Shown: piece by piece, positions 1 to 6,490 of the stretch
How positions within the stretch are numbered: position 1 is the first letter of the stretch
How the letters are laid out: each line of letters begins with the position of its first letter
NCBI GenBank assembly: GCA_014379065.1
Contig: JACMMM010000794.1
Coordinates: forward strand, 1-7,331
Direction: 5' to 3'
DNA from: Saprospiraceae bacterium
GTDB lineage: Bacteria; Bacteroidota; Bacteroidia; Chitinophagales; Saprospiraceae
DNA length: 7,331 nt
Made by a program: the position numbers and the translations under genes
The notes under the pieces: generated by a model
Told to the model about the DNA's origin: nothing
Databases searched by the model: none
What the model saw: the letters and a program-made list of their open reading frames with translations, nothing else

Positions 1-147
1 ACAACCGCAAAATTTAAAACCGTGCATCCTGATTTCAAAAGGGTACAACTTCCCCTATTACCAGACCACGTGCTTCACGTTTTTCAATTTTGCGGTTCTC
101 CGTTTCTGCGGTTTTGCGGTTTATTTTTTGTGTACGCTAATTCCGCC
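1..147. other. Non-coding stretch with a TGCGGTT cluster
   Basis: I see no gene here. The only frame of any length starts at 22, runs into repeat copy A and has low-complexity, Phe-rich composition with no recognisable domain. Three TGCGGTT words occur close together between 91 and 121. The 12-mer AACCGCAAAATT at 3-14 is the exact reverse complement of 86-97. T/G-rich words of this kind (CTGCGGTTTTGCGGTT) recur between genes in many bacteria, but I cannot confirm that for this genome. Confidence 0.5.
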
Positions 148-320
148 CAAGCTTGGCAAACCCTCTCTGGTAAAAGCCCCCCCAAAACGTCCTATTTTTT
201 CGTGAAAAAAACCAAAATATTTGCCAAGTAAAAGCCGGGCAAAAAAGGGACAGCGGTCGTAGTCGCTACCTCCCAACTAAACCCCGAAAGCCCTTCGTTA
301 GCTCCGGAATGGCCGGGTAG
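148..320. repeat. Intergenic repeat family, copy A
   Basis: First of three diverged copies of one intergenic unit. Shared blocks in order are TTGGC (153), CCCTCTC (161), GGTAA (169), CCCAAAA (181), a T6 tract followed by CGTGAAAAA (195-209), a 25-nt block at 215-239, CAGCGGTCGTAG (251-262), ACCCCGAAAG (281-290) and AATGGCCGGGTA (308-319). The 25-nt block matches copy B at 573-597 in 23 of 25 positions, and both differences are C/T. The CAGCGG region can fold into a short hairpin (AGCGGT with GTCGCT around CGTA, two G-T pairs). No protein is conserved across the copies, so this looks like a structured non-coding repeat or a decayed miniature element. Function unknown. Confidence 0.75.
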
Positions 321-379
321 GATCTGTAGATTTGACAACTCAATAAAGTTGTCAAATCTCGAAACCATCCACCCGTTCC
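306..379. repeat. Nested hairpin with a perfect 13-bp stem, REP-like
   Basis: The core AGATTTGACAACT (328-340) and AGTTGTCAAATCT (347-359) are perfect reverse complements around the 6-nt loop CAATAA. Outside this, CGGGT-A-GGAT (314-323) pairs with ATCCACCCG (367-375) with one bulged A, and GGAA (306-309) pairs with TTCC (376-379). No T tract follows, so a simple Rho-independent terminator is unlikely. The shape resembles repetitive extragenic palindromes. The outer arm uses the last bases of repeat copy A, so the hairpin and the repeat may be one element. Confidence 0.8.
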
Positions 380-394
380 AACCTTTCTTTTTTG

Positions 395-410
395 TCAGGC
401 TTTTGCCTGA
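395..410. repeat. Short hairpin TCAGGC-TTTT-GCCTGA
   Basis: A perfect 6-bp stem with a TTTT loop. A run of six T lies immediately before it (388-393) instead of after it, so on neither strand does it have the stem-then-U-tract order of an intrinsic terminator. It sits in the 170-bp spacer between repeat copies A and B. Role unknown. Confidence 0.5.
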
Positions 411-422
411 TCTCTCTCCCCA

Positions 423-441
423 ACCACGTTCAAGGCGTGGT
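423..441. repeat. Short hairpin ACCACG-N7-CGTGGT
   Basis: A perfect 6-bp stem around the 7-nt loop TTCAAGG. It is the third small palindrome in the spacer between repeat copies A and B. No T tract follows. A stem this short can arise by chance; it is listed because palindromes are concentrated here. Confidence 0.4.
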
Positions 442-487
442 GTGATAATGTAATTGCCAACTTGGTATGCTAAGAAGCCTGCCAGGT

Positions 488-675
488 TTATGTATTGGCA
501 TCCCCTCTCCCCAGCACGTTCTTTTTGGTAACAGTCCCAAAAAGTGTGCTGCTTTTTTCGTGAAAAACATCTAAATATTTGTCAAGTAAAAGTCGGGAAA
601 TACGAGCGTCAGCGGTTGCAGCAGTCACCGACCTAACCCCGACAGCGCTCGATAGCCCTGAAATGCTGCGCTGAA
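488..675. repeat. Intergenic repeat family, copy B
   Basis: Second copy of the unit. Block order matches copy A: TATGTATTGGC (489-499), CCCTCTC (502-509), GGTAACAG (527-534), CCCAAAAAGTG (536-546), T6 plus CGTGAAAAA (553-567), the 25-nt block (573-597), CAGCGGTTGCAG (610-621), AACCCCGACAGC (635-646) and GAAATGCTGCG near 660-670. The start TATGTATTGGC is shared with copy C (690-700), which helps set the 5' edge. The CAGCGG words of A and B are 359 bp apart, and those of B and C 310 bp apart. No coding capacity is conserved between copies. Confidence 0.75.
512..558 (+). terminator. Terminator-like hairpin with T tract inside repeat copy B
   Basis: CAGCAC (512-517) pairs with GTGCTG (546-551), and CTTTTTGG (521-528) pairs with CCAAAAAG (537-544). 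A small internal loop (GTT against T) separates the two helices and TAACAGTC forms the apical loop. The stem is followed by C and six T (553-558), the order expected of a Rho-independent terminator on the + strand. Copies A and C keep the T tract (195-200 and 736-744) but the paired arms are much poorer there. It may end transcription from a gene left of the window, or simply be part of the repeat's own fold. Confidence 0.5.
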
Positions 676-688
676 AAGATTGTCTAGT

Positions 689-990
689 CTATGTATTGGC
701 GTGCCTTTATTTGGTAAGTGTACCCAAAAGTGTCCTTTTTTTTTCATGATCAATACCGAAACATTTGCAAGCGAAATGAAGGAGCTTTTAATGCGCTGGC
801 ATTTATGATCAGAGATTATTTCACCCTCCTTCGCTCCCGCCTGCCGAGGCTTGGCGGGCAGGAAAGCTTCGGTTCACCTGCGGCAAGCCTACGGCGACCG
901 AAGGCGGGTAAAAAAGAGGCAGCGGTTGCAGCCGCCGCCTCCAGACCAAACTTCGAAAGATCCCCGGTAGCACCGAAATGGCCGGGTAAA
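689..990. repeat. Intergenic repeat family, copy C, interrupted
   Basis: Third copy. It begins CTATGTATTGGC (689-700), then GGTAAGTG (713-720), CCCAAAAGTGTCC (723-735), a T9 tract (736-744) and an ATTTGCAAG block (763-772) that is weaker than in A and B. The unit then breaks and resumes with GCGGGTAAAAAAGAGG (904-919), CAGCGGTTGCAG (920-931), CTTCGAAAGA (951-960) and GAAATGGCCGGGTA (975-988). The distance from the ATTTG block to CAGCGG is 28-29 nt in A and B but about 153 nt here, so about 125 bp are inserted. It ends 37 bp before the start codon of the large gene and so would lie in or near its 5' leader. Confidence 0.7.
776..908. repeat. Insertion in copy C with a GC-rich nested palindromic module
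   Basis: This stretch is absent from copies A and B. Its right part (836-908) is much more GC-rich than its surroundings and holds nested inverted repeats: CCCGCC (836-841) with GGCGGG (903-908), CCTGCC (840-845) with GGCAGG (857-862), and CTTCGGT (867-873) with ACCGAAG (897-903). The left part (776-835) shows no clear structure. It resembles a palindromic mini-element of the REP/MITE type. No flanking target duplication is obvious. Confidence 0.55.
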
Positions 991-1027
991 ACAATCAGAG
1001 TAGGGCCACATAAATCGTTACAAAAGT

Positions 1028-4000
1028 ATGCAAACCTTAAACTTGCAAACCCTCAGCCGACAAAATGTTAGGTTTTTGCCGCTCATTTGTCTGTTCCTAT
1101 CCTTTTTAATCCCCTTTCCTCCTTTGATCCACGCACAATCGTACGAGTGCGGGGTTTACAACAAGGTCACCCCTGATATTTATCGGTATTTAGACCCCGT
1201 TTATCTTGACCGCTATGGCAACCAGTATGCCGAAGAAGAAATGGGGTTGTGGAACTTCAATATTCAGGCAAATCACTGCGACCAGATTGAAGATTTCACG
1301 CTCATCTTTGAGAATGTGCAGAACAACCCTTTCACACAAGCTGAAATGGAGACCGTCTGCGACGTGTTCACCTACCTTTCCCAAATCATCCTTACACAAT
1401 CTGGAGAAAGGGCGATCATTCGATTGTCGAAAGATCCCAATTTGGCCAATGATGTTGGTGCGATCGGCACGGCATTCTTTCCCAACCAATGCGGCTTGGG
1501 GCACAGCCTTGTACACCAGCAGTTCTTTACAGGCGGAGTGAATACCCCCCAACATGGGCTGATTGCAGTAAATGCCAATCTTACGAATTTTTATATAGGC
1601 CCGGAGGCTGGTATAGGGGCTTCTGAACTTGATTTCTACACGGCCATTTTGCACGAAGCCTTGCACGTTTTGGGCTTTGGATCACAAATCACACCCAGCG
1701 GCGCGCCAAACCAGGGGTTTTACACGCTGTGGGATTTGAACTTGGCAGATGTGGAAGGGCATCCCATGATTCTGACAAACATGCCAAGCACAAATGGCTC
1801 TTGTTGCGCCGATTACAGTTTCAATCATGTAGATTTTCCTTCCATGCCAGACATGATTTGGAGCCAGGATTGCGGGCCAACCAATATCCGCTTTCAGGTG
1901 CCACAGGTCCCTCCTGTCAATGGTGAATATGCTGGACAGGATGCGCAGACATTTATGAATGTGCTCAGCCACTTGGACAGGACCTGTGGCTCGGACCACT
2001 ATGTGATGAATTCCGGGATACCACCGGGCACCGATGGGATACAGCGTACGCTGACACCAACAGAAACCACTATTTTGTGCAGGCTGGGCTACGATGTGGA
2101 CAATGGTTGCGACCCAACCTGTGTTGCGATCGCGGCCAATGACGGCACTTTTTTTGTCGGTCAAGGAGATGATATCCAAATTGATGTGGCAACGTTGCTG
2201 TCCAATGATTTTCCCACCAATGCAACATTCACTTTGTTGCCTAATTGTGGAAACACCTCAGGGATAGACGTAGATCTAAATGGCAATCAGATCACGGTGC
2301 AGGCCAATGACTTGGGCGCCTACACCTTTTGTTATTCCATCACGAGTTGCGATGGGCGACGTTGCGATGTGGCAACGGTAAGGATAGTTGTTACAAACCC
2401 TGCGATTGCAGTAGCTTGTGAAAATCTTGAAGATTGCCAAATAAATCCATTTTGGGATTTTGAGGACTTTGGGAGCAACGAAGAAATGTTGGCAAATTTG
2501 ACTTTGGGAGAGTTTGCTGGGGGGACGGGTTTTACATTCTATAAAACTGCAACCGGCGGATGGGACAATACCCCGGATTTGGTAATCTCGCCAACTGCTG
2601 TTCCATGGACTTGTGGGGCTAACTCGTTGTCAAACATTGTTACACCCAATGGCGATCAACTTGTACGATTGGTGCTTCGCCGTCCACCTGGACAAAACCA
2701 AAGCCAAGGCGAAGGGATGGCTTTCCCGCTCTGCGAACCCATTTTTCCTGGCATGTCTGGGACGGTTACATTCGTAGCAATGTCTCCAGCAGGTTGTTTG
2801 TCCTTTAATCCAAGTATTAGGGTGGAGTTTTCTGAAAGCGAACCTGTTGAAAACGAAATAGTCTATGATATCCCAGGGATATCAAGTCCCTCATGGTTTG
2901 TACCAATAACATCGAACCAAAATACCAATCCAGCATTTGCGACTTATACGGTCACTTTCACCAATGAATCTAGTGTCTGTTGGAACTACCTTTATCTGAG
3001 CTCATTTACGAATATAGATTTGCCAGCAATGACCCTTGGATCTATCTTCGTGGATGCCGTACGTACCGAACTGCACAACGATCTTCTTGACATCCTCGAT
3101 TTGACGACTAGCGCTGGCCCTGCCGAGCCTTGTTTGGGCGGTCAGGTGAACGTGAATATTGAGATTTGCAACAACGTTGAATGCGAGGGCAACACCTTCA
3201 CGAATCCAGCCACTTTGGTCACAGTTCAACTCCCTCCCGGATTGACGCTCGTGCCGAATGCTGATTTTCCTTCCTTGACACATCTGATCAATGAGGGTGA
3301 TATTCCTTCAGGTGAATGCATTCACCTTGAGCTTACGCTGCAAGTTGCTGATGATGAAGCGCTAATTGGACAATCTTTGCCCATCAATCTGCAATTCACT
3401 CCGCTCGACCCATGTTATGATGGCTCCACTGTCAACGCGGGCAGTGTATCTCCTATTGACTGTACGCCTGAACTGGCCTGTCCTTGTACAGCAGCGAACA
3501 CACTCAACATAATTGCTGCAAGCACTGGATCACTTTATTCAGTACTTGAAGCACAGTTCAACTACGACCAAAATAATGACGGTGTGATCAATCAAAGCGA
3601 TCACCATGGTTGTATTGCCATTTTCGGCAAGCTCATTATTGACCAGAACCTCACCATTACCGATTGCCCAAGCATCCTGATGCAGCCCTGCTCGGAAATC
3701 GAGGTGCAGGCCCATCGCAACCTGACCATGATTCAAAACACGATCATAGGTTGCGAACGAATGTGGCGCGGTATTTCAGTGGACGCATTTGGCCGTTTGG
3801 TTTTCCAAAGAAACGAAATCCAGGACGCACAACATGCCATTACGGCCACCGGCAGTTTTGTCAACTGGCCCCCACCTGGCGGGAACAACACTACCATTAT
3901 TGATGTACAGCGCAACCGATTTATCCGCAACCACGTTGGTGTTTTTGTGCCTGGTCCATCGGGGTCGAATCTGACGCAAACGCCCTTTGCCGGTAACGAC

Positions 4001-6286
4001 TTTATCGGGAACGGCCCAACACAACTGTTGCCGGCCTGCGATCAAGGACTGGCCAACTGGAACGCAGACAACGGCTATGCTGGCGTGGTGAGCCAAGGGG
4101 TTACGTTTACGGTGGGAGCATCCACCGACCAAGGGATTACCAACACCTTTTCAAGGTTGCGCAACGGCGTCATTGGAGAAAACTGCTGGCTTCAGGTACA
4201 CCATGCCAGTTTTACCGACCTGGTTGGAGAATGGCTAAGCGAAGCACAGATTCCAACTTTTGCTTCCTCCACCGGAATCGGCGTGTTGACGAGCGCCGGC
4301 TTCTCCACCGTCGGCAACTCAAATTTTAACGGCTGCGGTCACGGGATCTATTCCCGTGGTGGCATCTTGGCGGCACTGGAAAATGATATGCCGAGTGTGC
4401 GCAGAGGGATCGAACTAAGCAACCCATTTGGCTTCACATTGTCGGAAAACGAAGACATCGTTTATCGCAACCGAGGCATTGTAGCCAGAGACTTGCAGAC
4501 TTCTGTGATCAGTCAGTGGCTACAATACGCCATCAACAAGAATGTTTTGCGGAATTTTGACCAGACAAATACGGAAGGAGACTTGGCGATTGATGTCAGA
4601 AACGGTAACCAGCCCGACCTTACGAACGCCCGAATGTCTGAAAACGAAATCTATTTGAATACAGCCGAAAGCGGTATTCTCATCCGGGGCGTGGGCCGCT
4701 GGACAATAGACAACAATTACGTTCAATACCAGCCATTCAATGGCACCGCTCCAACGGGAACTGGCCTGGCATTAAATACATCCCCCCGTAACTATCTTTA
4801 CAGCAATACCGTACTCGACAACTCAAGCGGTGCAGCAACGAGAGGGTTTAACACGGCCATAAGCCCCCAGAATATTTTCTGTTGCAACACCACCGATGGG
4901 GGGCGCTTTGGGTTTCGTTTCTTCGGCGGCTGCGGCAGCACCACGTTCCGGACTTCTGAAATGAATTTCCACGAAAGGGCACTTGAAATAAGCCAAACTG
5001 GTATAATGGGAGAGCAGGGTATTTTCATTCCATTCCTGGGGATATTTGTCAATAATCGTAACTTTTTTAACGGTTCCTCGGGAGAGGCGCTGCATTTCGG
5101 GACAACCAATGCAGTTGTCCAGGCTTCTCGCTTCCACGTCCTTACCCAAAACACACCTGACTGGCCAATTCAGGTCGTTACGCAACCTGGTGTTACAGAG
5201 CCGTGGTTTCATGATGATGGTTTTTTTGATTACAACTGTAGTGTCTGCGAAGTGCCACCAGCCGTGCCCGATGTCAGGGGCAAGGAAATTGACGAAGCAG
5301 ACAGAATCCTGGCAGGGGAAGGATTCAGCGATGGTTCTCAGCCGCTGAAAACCCTTCAATGGGAAGGCAGCCGCAGCCTTTATGAACGGATGAAACGCTA
5401 CCCTGAGTTGCACGGCCTGGATGACAGTGTTGACCGCTTTTATGCCGACAATGAGACAAGGCCCATTGGCAATTTTTACGAGGCAGATGTCTTGGTCAAC
5501 GATCTTTCCCTCATCAGCGCAACGCACGAAGCTGCCATAGCCTTGGAGCTTCAAGCAATTGGATCTGCGGAAACAAGGTATAATGCAAAACTTGCCGAGT
5601 TGAAAGACGCTAGAACCTTGGCAGACTCCCTGCTTATCTACGGGCAAGCGGCTGAAATTTTAAGGAATGTCAGCGAAAATGTTTCAAGCATGGTGGAAAG
5701 CTTCCAAGCGGTCAACGATGATCGGGAAACTAGGGCACAATCTGCTTTAGCGACCATACAGGCACTGCCTCAAGATGATCAACTGATGACAAACCGTGTA
5801 GAAGTATTGTCAATCTATGCGGAAACGATCGGACAAGGCAACTTCAGCCTTTCGCCAAGCCAGGCCGCTACCATAAACAACATTGCGCATCAATGCCCGG
5901 ATGAAGGTGGCAGCGCGGTATATTTGGCACAGGCCATTTACCAGTTGGTCGCAAATGAAGGCTTTGATGACGATGAATTGTGTGGATACGGAGAACGGGG
6001 GAACAAAGAATCCGGATCAAAGTCCTTTGCCGGTTTTGGTGTAGAGATTATACCAAACCCCGCATCTGATGAGGTCGCGATTGTGTTGCCCAAAGATATT
6101 AAGGATGGGGCCATACAGATTGTCCTGTTAAGCACCTCGGGACAAGCGGTGATCGAAAAGAATTATCCGAACAACTTGGGGATTGTCAATCTCCAGTTGA
6201 CGAATATTCCCGATGGCATTTATTTCTGTCAAGTGAAAGCTGCAGGAATAGGCACAAGCACCCACAAGCTGGTCGTGAAACATTGA
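1028..6286 (+). CDS. Secreted multidomain protein: zinc metallopeptidase, beta-helix, T9SS sorting domain
   Basis: 1752 residues, intact. The ATG at 1028 is chosen because it starts a Sec signal peptide (hydrophobic core about 17-36, likely cleavage IHA|QS after 36); the next Met is residue 72. There is no Shine-Dalgarno, only A-rich ACAAAAGT, which is usual in Bacteroidota. Seen domains: (1) about 40-360, a metallopeptidase with HEALHVLGFG at 209-218 (zinc ligands H209 and H213, catalytic E210), a probable third ligand H315 (SHLD), a Met-turn candidate M327 (VMNS) and a closing LTPTETTILCRLGY, all leishmanolysin-like in style; (2) about 366-456, Ig/cadherin-like with a LLSNDFP motif; (3) about 470-680, jelly-roll-like; (4) about 690-812, DUF11/CARDB-like; (5) DQNNDGVINQSD at 847-858, an EF-hand/dockerin-like calcium loop; (6) about 865-1400, a parallel beta-helix rich in N/G turns; (7) about 1415-1655, helical, with CPDEGGSAVYLAQAIY; (8) about 1670-1752, a T9SS type A sorting domain with PNPASD at 1676-1681 and the ending KLVVKH. 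Inferred role: export across the outer membrane by T9SS, then surface-anchored or released protease/adhesin. The substrate is unknown. Confidence 0.9.
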   Translation: MQTLNLQTLSRQNVRFLPLICLFLSFLIPFPPLIHAQSYECGVYNKVTPDIYRYLDPVYLDRYGNQYAEEEMGLWNFNIQANHCDQIEDFTLIFENVQNNPFTQAEMETVCDVFTYLSQIILTQSGERAIIRLSKDPNLANDVGAIGTAFFPNQCGLGHSLVHQQFFTGGVNTPQHGLIAVNANLTNFYIGPEAGIGASELDFYTAILHEALHVLGFGSQITPSGAPNQGFYTLWDLNLADVEGHPMILTNMPSTNGSCCADYSFNHVDFPSMPDMIWSQDCGPTNIRFQVPQVPPVNGEYAGQDAQTFMNVLSHLDRTCGSDHYVMNSGIPPGTDGIQRTLTPTETTILCRLGYDVDNGCDPTCVAIAANDGTFFVGQGDDIQIDVATLLSNDFPTNATFTLLPNCGNTSGIDVDLNGNQITVQANDLGAYTFCYSITSCDGRRCDVATVRIVVTNPAIAVACENLEDCQINPFWDFEDFGSNEEMLANLTLGEFAGGTGFTFYKTATGGWDNTPDLVISPTAVPWTCGANSLSNIVTPNGDQLVRLVLRRPPGQNQSQGEGMAFPLCEPIFPGMSGTVTFVAMSPAGCLSFNPSIRVEFSESEPVENEIVYDIPGISSPSWFVPITSNQNTNPAFATYTVTFTNESSVCWNYLYLSSFTNIDLPAMTLGSIFVDAVRTELHNDLLDILDLTTSAGPAEPCLGGQVNVNIEICNNVECEGNTFTNPATLVTVQLPPGLTLVPNADFPSLTHLINEGDIPSGECIHLELTLQVADDEALIGQSLPINLQFTPLDPCYDGSTVNAGSVSPIDCTPELACPCTAANTLNIIAASTGSLYSVLEAQFNYDQNNDGVINQSDHHGCIAIFGKLIIDQNLTITDCPSILMQPCSEIEVQAHRNLTMIQNTIIGCERMWRGISVDAFGRLVFQRNEIQDAQHAITATGSFVNWPPPGGNNTTIIDVQRNRFIRNHVGVFVPGPSGSNLTQTPFAGNDFIGNGPTQLLPACDQGLANWNADNGYAGVVSQGVTFTVGASTDQGITNTFSRLRNGVIGENCWLQVHHASFTDLVGEWLSEAQIPTFASSTGIGVLTSAGFSTVGNSNFNGCGHGIYSRGGILAALENDMPSVRRGIELSNPFGFTLSENEDIVYRNRGIVARDLQTSVISQWLQYAINKNVLRNFDQTNTEGDLAIDVRNGNQPDLTNARMSENEIYLNTAESGILIRGVGRWTIDNNYVQYQPFNGTAPTGTGLALNTSPRNYLYSNTVLDNSSGAATRGFNTAISPQNIFCCNTTDGGRFGFRFFGGCGSTTFRTSEMNFHERALEISQTGIMGEQGIFIPFLGIFVNNRNFFNGSSGEALHFGTTNAVVQASRFHVLTQNTPDWPIQVVTQPGVTEPWFHDDGFFDYNCSVCEVPPAVPDVRGKEIDEADRILAGEGFSDGSQPLKTLQWEGSRSLYERMKRYPELHGLDDSVDRFYADNETRPIGNFYEADVLVNDLSLISATHEAAIALELQAIGSAETRYNAKLAELKDARTLADSLLIYGQAAEILRNVSENVSSMVESFQAVNDDRETRAQSALATIQALPQDDQLMTNRVEVLSIYAETIGQGNFSLSPSQAATINNIAHQCPDEGGSAVYLAQAIYQLVANEGFDDDELCGYGERGNKESGSKSFAGFGVEIIPNPASDEVAIVLPKDIKDGAIQIVLLSTSGQAVIEKNYPNNLGIVNLQLTNIPDGIYFCQVKAAGIGTSTHKLVVKH

Positions 6287-6306
6287 TTTATTAATCTAGT
6301 GGCGGG

Positions 6307-6468
6307 CCCCTAGTTTATAAAGGTTTATAAGGGTTTATAAAGGTTTATTAGGGTTTATGAAGGTTGATGTTTGCACGCGAGAAGTGGTAGTTTTCTGCCA
6401 TACCAAGTACAAATTATCAACCTTTATAAACCCTAATAAACCCTAATAAACCTTTATCAACTTTAGGG
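6307..6468. repeat. Long inverted repeat of 10-bp units with apical hairpin
   Basis: This element fills most of the gap between the two genes. The left arm is a row of 10-bp units (TTTATAAAGG, TTTATAAGGG, TTTATAAAGG, TTTATTAGGG, TTTATGAAGG) from 6314 to 6363. The right arm carries the complementary units from 6421 to 6460. The inner 25 bp (6344-6368 with 6416-6440) match in 24 positions, and the exception is a G-U pair in RNA. Further out the pairing weakens and the left arm has one extra unit. At the tip GTGGTAG (6384-6390), a TTTT loop, and CTGCC-AT-AC (6395-6403) form a small stem. The outer ends are CCCCTA and TTTAGGG. A T7 tract follows at 6479-6485, so it may help end transcription of the large gene. 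It could equally be a mobile palindromic element. Confidence 0.8.
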
Positions 6469-6490
6469 TCAGCCCCTCTTTTTTTGAGGC

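Noticed and set aside
22..231. 69-codon + frame near the left edge
   Set aside because: It runs from T-rich DNA into repeat copy A. Its product has low complexity, and the frame is not conserved in the other repeat copies.
327..334. TAGATTTG, a perfect match to the Bacteroidota -7 element TAnnTTTG
   Set aside because: It lies inside the left arm of the 13-bp palindrome, no TTG element is found at the right distance upstream, and no gene starts nearby.
148..990. CRISPR array as an explanation of the repeated blocks
   Set aside because: The units are long, diverged, only three in number and unevenly spaced (359 and 310 bp). There are no short identical repeats with uniform spacers and no cas gene.
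718..1071. 117-codon + frame ending just inside the large gene
   Set aside because: It spans repeat copy C and its palindromic insertion. Its product is Arg/Ala/Pro-rich with no domain, and the frame is not kept in copies A and B.
1682..2179. 165-codon open frame on the - strand
   Set aside because: It is antisense to the protease domain, has no recognisable domain, and the + strand frame carries the catalytic motif and the matching Met-turn.
4823..5647. 274-codon open frame on the - strand
   Set aside because: It lies wholly inside the beta-helix and helical part of the large + strand gene, has no recognisable domain or signal peptide, and overlaps another antisense frame. The + strand frame shows clear domains, so this is a shadow.
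6296..6313. Small hairpin CTAG-TGG-CGGG-CCC-CTAG just after the stop codon
   Set aside because: The stem is short with a mismatch and no T tract follows, so I do not call it a terminator.
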